Numbered from the stretch's first letter, positions 7,601-16,213 are shown. The stretch: 20,167 nucleotides of DNA from Clostridiales bacterium (GCA_016303065.1 JAEDMJ010000036.1:1-20167), one strand, 5' to 3'. The notes: generated by a model not told the origin, from the letters alone. Numbers and translations: made by a program.

Positions 7601-10600
7601 GGAGCCGAGGTATATTTCCTCCGTGGACAGCGGTAACTTTGCCGCCTGTGCCGCCGCCGCGGCGCAGGCGCTTCGGGAACTCGGCCTGCCGGAGGCGGAA
7701 AACGCCGCACAAAAACTGGAGGCGCTCTGGAGGGAGACGGATCTCTCGGTTTTTTACGACGAAAAGCGAAAGCTCATGGCCATCGGTCTGGACGGCGAAA
7801 AGCGCCGCCTGGGCGGGTTTTACGATATGCTGGAGAGCGAGGCAAGGCTTACGAGCTTTGTCGCCATAGCGAAGGGAGACGCTCCGGCGGAGCACTGGGG
7901 CGCGCTGTCCCGGGCAACCGCCGTATACGGAGGGTACGGCGGGCTTGTCTCCTGGAGCGGAAGCCTTTTTGAGTACCTGATGCCGGAGATCCTGATGCCC
8001 GTCACCGAAAATTCGCTCCTTGCGGAAAGCGGGGATTTTGCCGTCTGGTGCCAGAAAAGGTACGGGGAAAGGCTCGGAAAACCTTGGGGAATATCCGAGA
8101 GCTGTTACTTTGCCTTTGACAGCTCGATGAATTACCAGTATAAGGCTTTCGGCGCGGAGCCGCTTGCCCTTCGGCGCTGCGATCCGGAGGAGTACGCCGT
8201 GTCGCCGTATTCGTCCTATCTCGCCCTGGGGCATGGGGTGCGCCGGGCCTGCGGAAACCTTGCGGAGCTTGAGGCGATGGGGCTCGGCGGGATTTACGGC
8301 CTGTGTGAGTCCGCGGATTTCACCCCCGGACGAATCCCCGCGGGAGAGCGGTACATGGCCGTGCGGACCTATATGACCCACCACATCGCAATGAGCCTGT
8401 GTTCGGCGGCAAATGTGCTTTGCGAAGGGTTTCTGACGCGCTGTTTTATGGCTGTTCCGGAATTTTCGGCCTTTGAACAGCTTCTCAGGGAACGAATACC
8501 CGAAATGACGCCGCGGATGAAAAGCCGCCGGAGCCTGCCTGAAAAGGGAAAGGAGCGCGTAAAAGCGCCTGACATGAGCTTTGACTTTGAAAGTGGATTG
8601 CCCCTTCCCCCTTCGGCGGTGCTTTCAAATTATGAGATGACGGTGACTGCCTCCGGCTCGGGACGTTCCAGGGCGGAGATGAGGGGTATATCGCTCTATT
8701 CCGGAAAAACGGGCTTTCTGACTGCGGCTGAATGCATGGGAAAGGCGTTTTTCGTCAAGCCCGGGGATTTTCCGGACAGCCTGGAGCGAAGCTTTGCCGT
8801 AAGATTGGATCGCGTTGAGTACCGGTGCGCCGCGGGGAGCGCCGCCGTAACGGAGACCGTCTCGGTTTCCAAATCCGCTCCGGCGGAGAGGCGCGTTTTG
8901 GAGATAGGGACGAGCGTGGAAACGGAAGTCGGGGTCGCTCTGTACCTTGAGCCGCAGATGACCGGGGACGGGCGGTTTGAAGCGCACCCGGAGTTTGAAC
9001 GTCTGAAAATATGCGCCGCTGCGGGCGGAAACGGCAGGAGCGTGGTTTTTCGCCGGAGAAATTCCTCCGGCGAAGACGGATTTATGTGCGTTTCCGCCTC
9101 AGTGCCCGCGGAAAGCGTCTGCGTTTCTAAAAGTGCGGCTCTCGGCCGCGGGGGCGCCGGAAATCCGGAAATATTTTTTGAAAAGCAGTCCGTTTGCACA
9201 AAGTCCGACGGCGACGCGGCGGCAAAGCTTGTCTTTCGGCTCAAATGCTCGCCGGGCAAAAAGACAAAAATCGTGTTTGCGGCGGCTTTTGAGAGTTCGG
9301 AAGAGCTTGCCGCCGCGGCGGCCGAGAAGGCCCTTGGAGAAGAGCGCTGCGGCCGGGCCTTTGTTTCGGCTGCGGCGATGTGCGGTCTCGACAGACAGTC
9401 GGCAAGGGAGGGGCTGTTTTTGACGACGGCCGTCACCGAGCCGGGATACGCAAAGCGCTGGATCGCGCCGGGACGAATGCTTCCGAAAAGCGAGCTGTGG
9501 AAGCTCAAAATATCCGGGGACCTGCCGATCGTCTCCGTGGCGACGGAGAAGTTCGTCACGGAAAGCGAATTTCTGGGCGCGGTGTACAGATATCTCCGGC
9601 TGCACAGATTGCTGGCAGGCTTCGGGATACGGTTCGACCTGGTCGTCCTCTGCGACGACAGGGGAAGCTATGAACGGCCGAGCTTCAACGGAGTCGGGCT
9701 TGCCGTGAAGCTTGCGGGAAGCGAGGGTCTGCTGAACCAAAAGGGCGGGGTGCACATAATCGACCGCGGTTCGGCGGACGGCCTGGCGGTCTCCGCCGTT
9801 TCGACCTATGCCTGCGCCGGGCTGCCGCTTGAAAATACAAAACCCGTTCGGTCCCGGGCGCGCTCACGGGCCCGGACTTTTGCGGACGGAGCGCTTTCAA
9901 AACGCATCCATTCGGAGCCTCTGGCAAACGCCTGTTTCGGCTGCGTTATGGCGGATGTCGGTCCGGTGCTCATGTACGCCGTAAATTCGCGGATGCTGAA
10001 GCTTATCCCGTGGCAGAACGACCCTCTCGCCCCGAAAGCGGAGGGAATGGAGCTGAGCGTTGTGGCCGGCGGCGTGAGGCGGACGGCGTTTGCCGCCAAC
10101 GACGGGAGAAGCTCAAAGGTGACTTTCGCTCCGGGAGTTACCGTTTGGGAAAGCCGTTTTGACAAAACGGAGATAAGGGTCTCGGCCTGCGTGGATTCAA
10201 AGCTTCCGGTGCTTAACCTGAGCGTCGAAGTGTCGGGAGAGGGGGCTTCGGAGCTTTTGTGGATGATGCGTCCGATGCTTTGCGAACACGAGGCCGACGC
10301 CTTGTTCGTAAGAACTTCATACGACGGCGGAGTTTTCTCCGCGGTCAACCCGGTGTCGGAGGGAAAATGCGGGCTTTTTGCCGCATGGAACCGGGAGCCC
10401 GACGGTTTTACCTGCGACGAGGCTTCGTGGCGGGCGGGAGAATTTGACGGTTCGTGCGGGGAGGGGCTTTTGCCGTGTTTTGCGGCGCGCTTCAGACTTG
10501 AAAAAGGCGAAAGACTGAGCCTTTCCGTTTCGACGATGCGCACGGCGGCCGAGGTTGGCTGTGCGTTCCCGGAGGAATGCTTTTTGAAGACTGCGGAGGA

Positions 10601-12044
10601 GTTCCGCCGCAGGGGAAAAGCCCTTCGGATAAAGACCGGAGAAGAAAACCTGGACAGATATATGAATGTGTGGTCGGAATACCAGATAAAGGCCTCCCGC
10701 CTTTTGGCGCGGAGCTCGGCGTTTCAGAACGGCGGGGCATACGGCTTTCGGGACCAGCTCCAGGATGCGGCGGCGCTGCTTTTGACGGAACCTGAGATCC
10801 TTGCGCGGCAGATATACAGATCCTGCGCTCACCAGTACGAAGCCGGAGACGTGATGCACTGGTATCACACGGGAACGCCGGAAATGCGCCGCGGAGTGCG
10901 GACGAGGTGCTCGGACGATCTTCTGTGGCTTGTGCGGGAGACCTGCGAATACGTCGAATACACGGGGGACGTTTCGCTTTTGGAGAAAAAGATCGCTTTT
11001 CTGGACAGTCCGCCCCTTGAAGAAAACGAACCCGAAAGGTACGAGCCGGTGAAAATGACCTCTCTGAAGGAGACGGTCTTTGAACACTGCGTCCGGGCGG
11101 CGGAGTGCTTCATACGGAGGGGCTTTGACCAAAGGGGGCTTCCGTTTCTTCTCCACGGAGACTGGAACGACGGATTTTCCTCTCTCGGAGACGAGGGGCG
11201 GGGCGTCAGCGTTTGGCTTGCGTTCTTTGCGGCGGACACGCTCGGACGCTTTTCGGCTCTCTGCGCCATGAGGGAAAGCCCCGAGCAGAGTTCCGGATAT
11301 GCGGAGATTTCAAAAAAGCTTATCGCCGCGGCCGCGGAGGCGTGGGACGGCGACCGGTTCATAAGGGCCTGGAGCGACGGCGGAACCGAGATCGGCTCTT
11401 CGCGCAGTCCCGTCGTCGGGCTGGATTCCGTTGCACAGAGCTTTGCCTGGTTCGTTCCGTCGGATGACGCCGGTTTTGCGGTGAAGCGAAGCCTCGCTCT
11501 GGATACCGCGCTGAAGCTTCTGAAGGACCGGGAGAGCGGAGTCTGGAAACTGTTCGACCGCCCCGTGACGGACAAATCCTGCGGATATATCGCGGATTAC
11601 CCTGCGGGGGTGCGCGAAAACGGAGGTCAGTATACGCACGCCGCCGTTTGGCTGGCGCAGGCGTGCTTCAGGGCGGACCGGGCGGACGCGGGCGCGGCGA
11701 TTCTGCGCGACATCCTTTCGCTGCAGAAGTCCCCGGCCTACGGCGGGGAGGATTTTGTGATCGCCGCGGACGTTTCGGCAAAAGGAAAATGCGGGTGGAG
11801 CTGGTACACGGGCTCGGCTGGGTGGTTTCGCAGAGCGGTGCTTGAAGATATGCTGGGCTTGCGGATGCGCGCCGGAATTCTGAGCGTTGAGCCCAATATT
11901 CCGGAAAGCATGGACGGTTACGAGTGCGACATACGCATACGCGGAGCGCTTTGCCGCATCCGGTGCCGGAAAACGGGCGTCAAAAGCAGTGCGTCGGCGG
12001 ACGTCACAAAGGGCGGAGAGTTCCTTTTGGAGGTTACGGTCTGA
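4662..12044 (+). CDS. Cyclic beta-1,2-glucan synthase-like protein (GT84-GH189-GH94)
   Basis: A 2460-residue membrane enzyme with the NdvB/ChvB/Cgs architecture, which makes beta-1,2-glucan from UDP-glucose and cyclises it. N-terminal region 1-300 is divergent. Membrane segments lie near 315-345, 704-750 and 829-870. The GT84 part shows DAD (515-517), GYGIIKPR, GTDPYSS, FTGKGILDV, HDILEG (627-632) and RWTRGD (662-667). The middle cyclisation-type domain (about 875-1260) has LPPDNFQ, RTSPTNIG, YNWYG, SSVDSGN, GISES (Glu1146), NYQYKAFG, a second conserved Glu1216 and YMTHHIAMS. A beta-sandwich follows from about 1304, and GH94 from about 1765 with GFRDQLQD (2028-2035), HQYEAGDVMHWYH (2057-2069) and DWNDG (2167-2171). 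It is shorter than Brucella Cgs (about 2870). The start ATG has GGAGG nine bases upstream. It forms a single-gene unit. The family is firm; the exact product is inferred. Confidence 0.92.
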   Translation: MSSEKFFGIGERLYIDYSRMENYGRNCAAENLCGSSETALRRFLRMMKGKMSAVRSAACAAGSGEREPGAVLADNLYLLEETWDGIRSGLCGLKLPGRRGGFPAVFHLAVSFVKTGEENLTEYGMKLFLSGAEKERPLLFRESACFVTMMKCALLILCADVAECCVKFPKGCTDAEARLKRRIEFGTSAAATDELSAEHAEKLRSGLSESAAACIRMLRRLEDRQFSKAVRESSAEEKLLLSDPAGVYPESSDETKAHIRFLVEKEAKLSGRSEEDVIISALGRADGEKGVIGAAFDFANIEKRRRFERFSYLLLENLLPLAAAVLTGVWAGWFPAAVSYLPWREICTAFLQQLYPRFVLPREICSLNLRGGVPESARTLCVVSLLADSAETVEKHMKKLERYMLSNRDCGGGVMFGLLMDLPDADAQSVPEDAAIISKAQAEAEKLNLRWGGKFCVIYRERVKSACEEKFIPWERKRGAIMALAALAAGEESSCEVRGTEREKLRGVRYILTLDADTEPYPGSVKKIVAAAAHPQNAPVIGSNGRVVSGYGIIKPRMSMELDWANRSLFSRIYAGQGGTDPYSSPSADPGWCMFGNSHFTGKGILDVRAVCRVLSERLPDEKILSHDILEGGYLRCGYAAGAEFLDGFPSTVRGYAKRLGRWTRGDIQLIPWLFRTVRDRGGEKYPNPVDGVTRCEIFRNALRPLLPVCVFASFFLFVTGTPGFALPAAASLISLAAPLLINVFLRLTRPAHSAVRRHSEVYTGWRGGVMLTFSKIVFIPYEAWVSVRSAVTALWRMLFSKKRLLEWVTAAEGDRLSPKGPLKTYCAMLSCVLAGALAVLVGMDPASFAAAVIWGLAPLFASYLSVPLEKKTSAGKSEERLLWAHAEKMERYFSDIALSEYLLPPDNFQENPHAGWADRTSPTNIGLVLLAAAASAKMGLITGAEAARRCTALADRIAALEKYRGNLYNWYGCLTAKPLEPRYISSVDSGNFAACAAAAAQALRELGLPEAENAAQKLEALWRETDLSVFYDEKRKLMAIGLDGEKRRLGGFYDMLESEARLTSFVAIAKGDAPAEHWGALSRATAVYGGYGGLVSWSGSLFEYLMPEILMPVTENSLLAESGDFAVWCQKRYGERLGKPWGISESCYFAFDSSMNYQYKAFGAEPLALRRCDPEEYAVSPYSSYLALGHGVRRACGNLAELEAMGLGGIYGLCESADFTPGRIPAGERYMAVRTYMTHHIAMSLCSAANVLCEGFLTRCFMAVPEFSAFEQLLRERIPEMTPRMKSRRSLPEKGKERVKAPDMSFDFESGLPLPPSAVLSNYEMTVTASGSGRSRAEMRGISLYSGKTGFLTAAECMGKAFFVKPGDFPDSLERSFAVRLDRVEYRCAAGSAAVTETVSVSKSAPAERRVLEIGTSVETEVGVALYLEPQMTGDGRFEAHPEFERLKICAAAGGNGRSVVFRRRNSSGEDGFMCVSASVPAESVCVSKSAALGRGGAGNPEIFFEKQSVCTKSDGDAAAKLVFRLKCSPGKKTKIVFAAAFESSEELAAAAAEKALGEERCGRAFVSAAAMCGLDRQSAREGLFLTTAVTEPGYAKRWIAPGRMLPKSELWKLKISGDLPIVSVATEKFVTESEFLGAVYRYLRLHRLLAGFGIRFDLVVLCDDRGSYERPSFNGVGLAVKLAGSEGLLNQKGGVHIIDRGSADGLAVSAVSTYACAGLPLENTKPVRSRARSRARTFADGALSKRIHSEPLANACFGCVMADVGPVLMYAVNSRMLKLIPWQNDPLAPKAEGMELSVVAGGVRRTAFAANDGRSSKVTFAPGVTVWESRFDKTEIRVSACVDSKLPVLNLSVEVSGEGASELLWMMRPMLCEHEADALFVRTSYDGGVFSAVNPVSEGKCGLFAAWNREPDGFTCDEASWRAGEFDGSCGEGLLPCFAARFRLEKGERLSLSVSTMRTAAEVGCAFPEECFLKTAEEFRRRGKALRIKTGEENLDRYMNVWSEYQIKASRLLARSSAFQNGGAYGFRDQLQDAAALLLTEPEILARQIYRSCAHQYEAGDVMHWYHTGTPEMRRGVRTRCSDDLLWLVRETCEYVEYTGDVSLLEKKIAFLDSPPLEENEPERYEPVKMTSLKETVFEHCVRAAECFIRRGFDQRGLPFLLHGDWNDGFSSLGDEGRGVSVWLAFFAADTLGRFSALCAMRESPEQSSGYAEISKKLIAAAAEAWDGDRFIRAWSDGGTEIGSSRSPVVGLDSVAQSFAWFVPSDDAGFAVKRSLALDTALKLLKDRESGVWKLFDRPVTDKSCGYIADYPAGVRENGGQYTHAAVWLAQACFRADRADAGAAILRDILSLQKSPAYGGEDFVIAADVSAKGKCGWSWYTGSAGWFRRAVLEDMLGLRMRAGILSVEPNIPESMDGYECDIRIRGALCRIRCRKTGVKSSASADVTKGGEFLLEVTV

Positions 12045-12050
12045 ACGGAA

Positions 12051-12088
12051 AAAGCTCCGGATACGGTCCAAACCGTATCCGGAGCTTT
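12051..12088. terminator. Bidirectional terminator between convergent genes
   Basis: A perfect 17-bp stem (12051-12067 with 12072-12088) has a 4-base loop. On the minus strand it ends in GCTTTTTCC, a T tract at the stem foot, which suits termination of the glycosidase operon. On the plus strand a run of seven or more T follows about 11 bases later (from 12100), so it can also end the glucan synthase transcript. It lies between the stop of the synthase (12044) and the stop of the convergent glycosidase-like gene (12108). Confidence 0.88.
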
Positions 12089-12107
12089 GAAAGCATCGCT
12101 TTTTTTC

Positions 12108-13112
12108 TCATTCCAGGTCCCAGAGCTTTTTGACCGCCGGATCGTCGGGAATTGAGGACATTCCGATCCTTTCGATTCCGTCGTGCCACTTGTTCCGGCC
12201 GTTGTAGTACATCCTGAGCTCGCCGTTAAAACGGACAAGGTCAAGCTGGTAGACGAACTCCTTTTTGAAGCCTTCGCCGCCGAGAGCCGGCGGGATTATC
12301 GGGTTGAAGGGCGCCTCCTCCCATTCGATCCCGTCGCCGCTCATGATAAGATTGATCGCGGAGTGGGGATATCCGCTTTCGTCGACATATATTGAATTGT
12401 AGAGGCCGAGGAATTTGTCTCCGTAGCCGAAAACCTTGATGGCCCCCGCGCCGAAGTTCCGGTGGGGAACGGAAGCGTCGGGAGAGATGATCGGTTTTCC
12501 GTGTTTTTTGAAGGGGCCGAAGGGCGTGGGAGCGTCGGCAAAGCTTATGTATTTCGGCTCTTCGTAGCCGCAGTGGGGGAGCATGACCGTTCCGGCGCTG
12601 TAATACATCCGGAAATGATTTTCGCCGAGCCGGACGACGCAGGGGTTTCTGACCTCGATGGAGGTGTAGTTGACGGGCATATATTCAAGTTCCCAGTCAA
12701 ACTCCGGCCAGAGAAGGGGCTCCGGCTCCGTCCAGTTTTCAAGGTCGCGGCTGCGGCGGACGCTGATTATATTTGTCGCACGGTTGAATTCCTGTTCGCC
12801 GGAGCACAGGAGCGTGTTGTAGAGGAGCCACTCGTCCTTGTAATGGAAGAGAAAGCTCGGATTCACTTTCCAGGGCCACTTCTTTTTCAGGGTCCAGGCG
12901 ACGCCGTCTTCGGAGACGAGATGGTGGTAATAGGGGGTGAAGTTTTCATAATACCCGTGGTAGAATGCGTGCCACTTTGAATCAAACTGGCCGGGGGTCA
13001 GAATCTGGGGGTCGCCGATTGCAAATCCGCACTCCGGCGTGGTGTAAAAGCCGATTACTGGATTTTTTGCGCAGTCGCTCCATTTTTCTCTTTGCCAATC
13101 AGGAAATTTCAT
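12108..13112 (-). CDS. Predicted cytoplasmic beta-propeller glycosidase-like protein
   Basis: The 334-residue protein has no signal peptide and the repeated aromatic blade pattern of five-bladed beta-propeller glycosidases (GH43/GH32/GH130-like): W-HAFYHGYY, PSFLFHYKDEWLLYNT, NPCVVRLGENHFRMYYSAG, DKFLGLYNSIY and DLVRFNGELRMYYNGR. Possible active-site acids are Asp34 in GDPQIL and Glu153 in EVRNPCVV. I cannot assign family or substrate, and a phosphorylase (GH130) or a hydrolase are both possible. An in-frame start at 13196 would add 28 residues, but the ATG at 13112 has AGGAGG seven bases upstream, so I chose it. Its first 14 bases overlap the end of the GerMN gene in another frame, which suggests translational coupling. 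It is the last gene before the terminator. Confidence 0.65.
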   Translation of the reverse strand: MKFPDWQREKWSDCAKNPVIGFYTTPECGFAIGDPQILTPGQFDSKWHAFYHGYYENFTPYYHHLVSEDGVAWTLKKKWPWKVNPSFLFHYKDEWLLYNTLLCSGEQEFNRATNIISVRRSRDLENWTEPEPLLWPEFDWELEYMPVNYTSIEVRNPCVVRLGENHFRMYYSAGTVMLPHCGYEEPKYISFADAPTPFGPFKKHGKPIISPDASVPHRNFGAGAIKVFGYGDKFLGLYNSIYVDESGYPHSAINLIMSGDGIEWEEAPFNPIIPPALGGEGFKKEFVYQLDLVRFNGELRMYYNGRNKWHDGIERIGMSSIPDDPAVKKLWDLE

Positions 13113-14040
13113 TGCTGCCTCCTTTATTGTATGTTGATGATACAAATGAATAGTCGGGCAGAAGATTCTCCCCGAGCTCCTGGTCAAAACCGTCAAAAGC
13201 CTCGCCTTCGAGCGAGACGTTTACATACGTGACGGAAGGGATGGACGCGAGGGTATTTACGACGGAGTAGAGCGCAAGCCGTCCGTCTTTGTCGCGGCGG
13301 AGCGCAAATTCGTCGGAGAACTCCACGTAAAGCACCGAATTGTCCTGGGAACAGGAGGTGACCTTCGTCCCCGTGGGGATGGCCCCTCCGGCTTTTGTAG
13401 TCAGAAGGTAGTCAAGGACGGTTTCGGGAAGCGACTGGTAGGGGTACCATGTGAAGGTGCGTATTTCCTTGACAAGGGACTCCCCGTCGGGAGAGAGCGT
13501 GTAAACGGAGAGGCTGACGGAGGACGGGATCAGATCGGAAAAATCCGTGATGAAATCCGTCGCTGAGATCTTTGTAATATTCGTTCCGGTCATGGGCTTG
13601 CCGCCGACGCAGACGGCGATCTCGGAAATCGAGTTCAAGCCGTAAAAAGTCTGCGCTATGCAGTATTCGGCAAGGGATATCTCGTATCTGCTCATTTCCA
13701 GAAACTGGGAGGAAAAATCGATCGTCAGAACATTGTTGGACAGACTGAGCGACTGCACGGTTATGTCCGGTGCAAAGGCGGATTTCAGCCCGTCGTTTTT
13801 CGGCTGCGACATGAGGCGGTTCAGAAGCGTGTGCAGAAAGGCGTCGCTGATATCAGAATAGGTGGAATAAACGTAATCCTCCGTGCCGAACATACTCTCG
13901 GAGTCGTCGGTGCTGACGTACCAGACGCTGTACGTGCCGGCCGACGCCGTCTTTGAAGAAATGGAAAAAGCCGTGACGCTCAGCACACCGATCAGCAGAA
14001 CGCACAGGACGACCAGAAGGAAAATAGCTTTTTTCTTCAC
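13099..14040 (-). CDS. Membrane-anchored double GerMN-domain protein
   Basis: GerMN domains occur in the spore germination protein GerM and in the actinobacterial lipoprotein LpqB, and are thought to act at the cell envelope. The 313-residue protein has a lysine-led hydrophobic segment (7-25) that is a signal anchor or signal peptide. There is no lipobox cysteine at its end. The first GerMN-like unit (about 37-150) includes SLSLSNNVLTIDFSSQF, and the second (about 175-280) includes SCSQDNSVLYVEFSDEF, the typical strand-turn-strand element. Start codon is GTG, overlapping the kinase stop (GTGA), with AAGGAGG nine bases upstream. The kinase and response regulator directly before it suggest that it modulates or reports to this two-component system. 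The C-terminal end overlaps the glycosidase-like gene. Confidence 0.82.
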   Translation of the reverse strand: MKKKAIFLLVVLCVLLIGVLSVTAFSISSKTASAGTYSVWYVSTDDSESMFGTEDYVYSTYSDISDAFLHTLLNRLMSQPKNDGLKSAFAPDITVQSLSLSNNVLTIDFSSQFLEMSRYEISLAEYCIAQTFYGLNSISEIAVCVGGKPMTGTNITKISATDFITDFSDLIPSSVSLSVYTLSPDGESLVKEIRTFTWYPYQSLPETVLDYLLTTKAGGAIPTGTKVTSCSQDNSVLYVEFSDEFALRRDKDGRLALYSVVNTLASIPSVTYVNVSLEGEAFDGFDQELGENLLPDYSFVSSTYNKGGSNEIS

Positions 14041-15467
14041 TGCTGACGGCCTCCTTCGTCGGAAATCGGCTCCGGATCCGGGGGACAGAACGGGAACCTG
14101 ACGATGAACCGCGCGCCGTGGGGGGCGCGGTTTTGAGCTTCGATCGTTCCGTGGCAGTTTTTGACAGCCGTGGCGACGATCGAAAGTCCCAGACCGGTTC
14201 CTCCGGTGGCCCTTGCGCGGGCTTTGTCGACGCGGTAGAAACGGTCGAAAATGCGCGCAAGCTCGGCCTCGGGAATTCCGAGACCGTCGTCGTCGACGAT
14301 GAAGATCACGCTTTTGCCTTTGAGGTAGAGATAAATGCGGATCTCTTTTCCGTCCGCCCCGTACTTTACCGCGTTTTCAATCAGATTATAGAAAATCTGA
14401 TACATCGTGTCGTAATTTGCCAGGACGAAGCAGCCGTCCTGAAGCTCCTGCCGAAGCTCAAGTCCGGCGGAAAGGGCGGGACGGGAAAGCATTCGGCAGA
14501 CGTTTTCAATGATCGGTGAAAGCTCCACACGGACAAATTCGGATTCGCCGCTTAAAGTGTCGAACTTGGTGATCTGGAGAAGCTTGGTGCATATTCTCGT
14601 CAGGCGGTCGATCTCCGTGCTGATGTCCGTGAGAAATTCGTGGGCGTCCTCGGAAGAGATGTTCGGCGTAAGAAGAATGGAGTCGGAAAGCAGCTTTACC
14701 GTGGCAAGCGGAGTTTTCAGCTCGTGGGACGCGTCGGAGACAAAGCGCTTTCTGAGCTCTTCCGTTTTTTCCTGCCTCTTGGCAAAATCGTCAAGCAGTC
14801 TTGCGGCGTTTGAAATTTCATCATGACCGCGGATATCGTCGCTTGAAACGTATTTTCCCAAAGTCAGGAGCTCGACGGAATCGCTGTGCTTTCCGAGCCG
14901 GATTCCGAAGTTCGCCAGGAAAAAGACCGTGAAGCCCAGCGGCGGCAGTCCAAACGCCAGTCCGGAGAAAAAGAGGGCTTTTCTGCACTTTGAAAAAAGC
15001 GCGGCGGTTTCGTAGTCCGTGAATCTGACAAAAAGGATGCAGCGTTCTCCGTCCTTTTCAAAAGAGCTGAGAGCGCTGTAAATGAATTCCCCGTTTTCAA
15101 AAGCGGCGTCGAAGCGGGTCCCGCCGTCGAGAACCTCGCGTGTGCCGGGAAGAATAAGCTTCTGTCCGCAGAGGTTCGCCGCGTCCGAGGTGTCTGCGAC
15201 AACGCAGAGGCTGCCGTCGGTGACGATGAACCGAAGGCCGGAGCCGTTTTTGTTCGCGGCGGCGTATTCGGACACCGCGTCGAAGCCGTCGCTTTCCAGA
15301 GTGTGGGAAAAGACGGCGGCGGTCTCCTGCATGTATTGGCTTTTTGATTTCAAAAGGGCGGACTTTAAAAGCGCCGGCGCAAGAACCGAGGACAGCAGGA
15401 TTATTGCAGCCGCCGAGAAAAACGCGCAGACGGAGAGTTTAACGGTGTAACGTGAGAAAAAACGCAA
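14037..15467 (-). CDS. Two-component sensor histidine kinase
   Basis: The 476-residue membrane kinase has two membrane helices (about 9-33 and 164-187) flanking an extracytoplasmic sensor region of roughly 130 residues, then a short linker. The H-box is FVSDASHELKTPLATVK with His248. The ATPase shows the N-box NLIEN (361-365), the G1 box DDDGLGI (392-398), an F-box FDRFYRVDKAR and GTGLGLS (423-429). It most resembles PhoR/VicK/MtrB-type kinases. The start is TTG at 15467, seven bases behind GGAAG; the nearest ATG (15474) is out of frame, and the next in-frame Met (residue 46) would remove the first membrane helix. It follows the regulator after 24 bases and overlaps the GerMN gene by four. 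Confidence 0.95.
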   Translation of the reverse strand: MRFFSRYTVKLSVCAFFSAAAIILLSSVLAPALLKSALLKSKSQYMQETAAVFSHTLESDGFDAVSEYAAANKNGSGLRFIVTDGSLCVVADTSDAANLCGQKLILPGTREVLDGGTRFDAAFENGEFIYSALSSFEKDGERCILFVRFTDYETAALFSKCRKALFFSGLAFGLPPLGFTVFFLANFGIRLGKHSDSVELLTLGKYVSSDDIRGHDEISNAARLLDDFAKRQEKTEELRKRFVSDASHELKTPLATVKLLSDSILLTPNISSEDAHEFLTDISTEIDRLTRICTKLLQITKFDTLSGESEFVRVELSPIIENVCRMLSRPALSAGLELRQELQDGCFVLANYDTMYQIFYNLIENAVKYGADGKEIRIYLYLKGKSVIFIVDDDGLGIPEAELARIFDRFYRVDKARARATGGTGLGLSIVATAVKNCHGTIEAQNRAPHGARFIVRFPFCPPDPEPISDEGGRQQ

Positions 15468-15491
15468 GCGGCATCTTCCTTTGTATGGGGC

Positions 15492-16175
15492 TTACGGCTT
15501 ATAGTAGTAGCCGACGCCCCATTTTGTGAGAATATAGACCGGTTCGGCCGGATTCGCTTCGAGCTTTTCGCGGAGACGGCGGATGTGCACGTCGACGGTG
15601 CGGATGTCCCCGGGATAGTAATAGCCCCAGATGGTGTTGAGAAGGGCCTCGCGGCTGAAAACGCTGTTGGGAGAGCGGACGAGGAACTCAAGAAGATCGA
15701 ATTCCTTGGGAGTGAGGTCGGCTTTTCTGTCGCCTATCGTCGCGGAGCGGTCGCTCAGGTCGAGGACGATGGGGCCGCCGTCAAGCTTTGAGGAATTGGC
15801 GCTGCTCACCGGGTGGCTGACGCTGCGGCGAAGAATTGCGCGGATGCGCGCCTTGAGTTCAAGGACGTTGAAGGGCTTGGAAAGATAGTCGTCGGCGCCG
15901 TGTTCAAAGCCGAGAAGCTTGTCCGTGTCTTCGCCCTTTGCCGTGACCATGATGATCGGCACTTTTGAAAATTCGCGGATTTTTTTGCAGACCTCCAGTC
16001 CGTTGATCTTCGGGAGCATAAGGTCCAGAACAATCAGGTCGTATACGGTTTTATGGGCAAGCTCAAGGGCGTCCTCGCCGTTGTAAACGGTGTCGACCTC
16101 GTATCCTTCGTTTTCAAGGTTAAATTTCATCCCTTTGACGAGAAGCTTTTCATCGTCGACGATTAAAATTCTCAT
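15492..16175 (-). CDS. OmpR/PhoB-family response regulator
   Basis: The 227-residue regulator has a receiver domain (1-117) with the acid pair Asp7-Asp8, phosphoacceptor Asp51 in VLDLMLPKING, Thr78 and Lys100. A winged-helix DNA-binding domain follows (about 130-227), with LTPKEFDLLEFLVRSPN and TVDVHIRRLREKLE as recognition region and VGYYYKP as terminal hairpin. The ATG at 16175 has AAGGAG seven bases upstream. The open frame continues upstream to 16712 but that part overlaps the comEA-like gene and has no receiver character. Partner kinase follows after 24 bases. Target genes are unknown; the regulator could control this operon and the divergent dacF. Confidence 0.96.
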   Translation of the reverse strand: MRILIVDDEKLLVKGMKFNLENEGYEVDTVYNGEDALELAHKTVYDLIVLDLMLPKINGLEVCKKIREFSKVPIIMVTAKGEDTDKLLGFEHGADDYLSKPFNVLELKARIRAILRRSVSHPVSSANSSKLDGGPIVLDLSDRSATIGDRKADLTPKEFDLLEFLVRSPNSVFSREALLNTIWGYYYPGDIRTVDVHIRRLREKLEANPAEPVYILTKWGVGYYYKP

Positions 16176-16213
16176 TTGCGGTCTCCTTACAGCTATAAGT
16201 GGTTGTTGTGGGG

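Noticed and set aside
7359..8384. Minus-strand open frame of 341 codons inside the glucan synthase
   Set aside because: Antisense to conserved cyclisation-domain motifs; low-complexity Pro, Arg and Gly composition typical of shadows.
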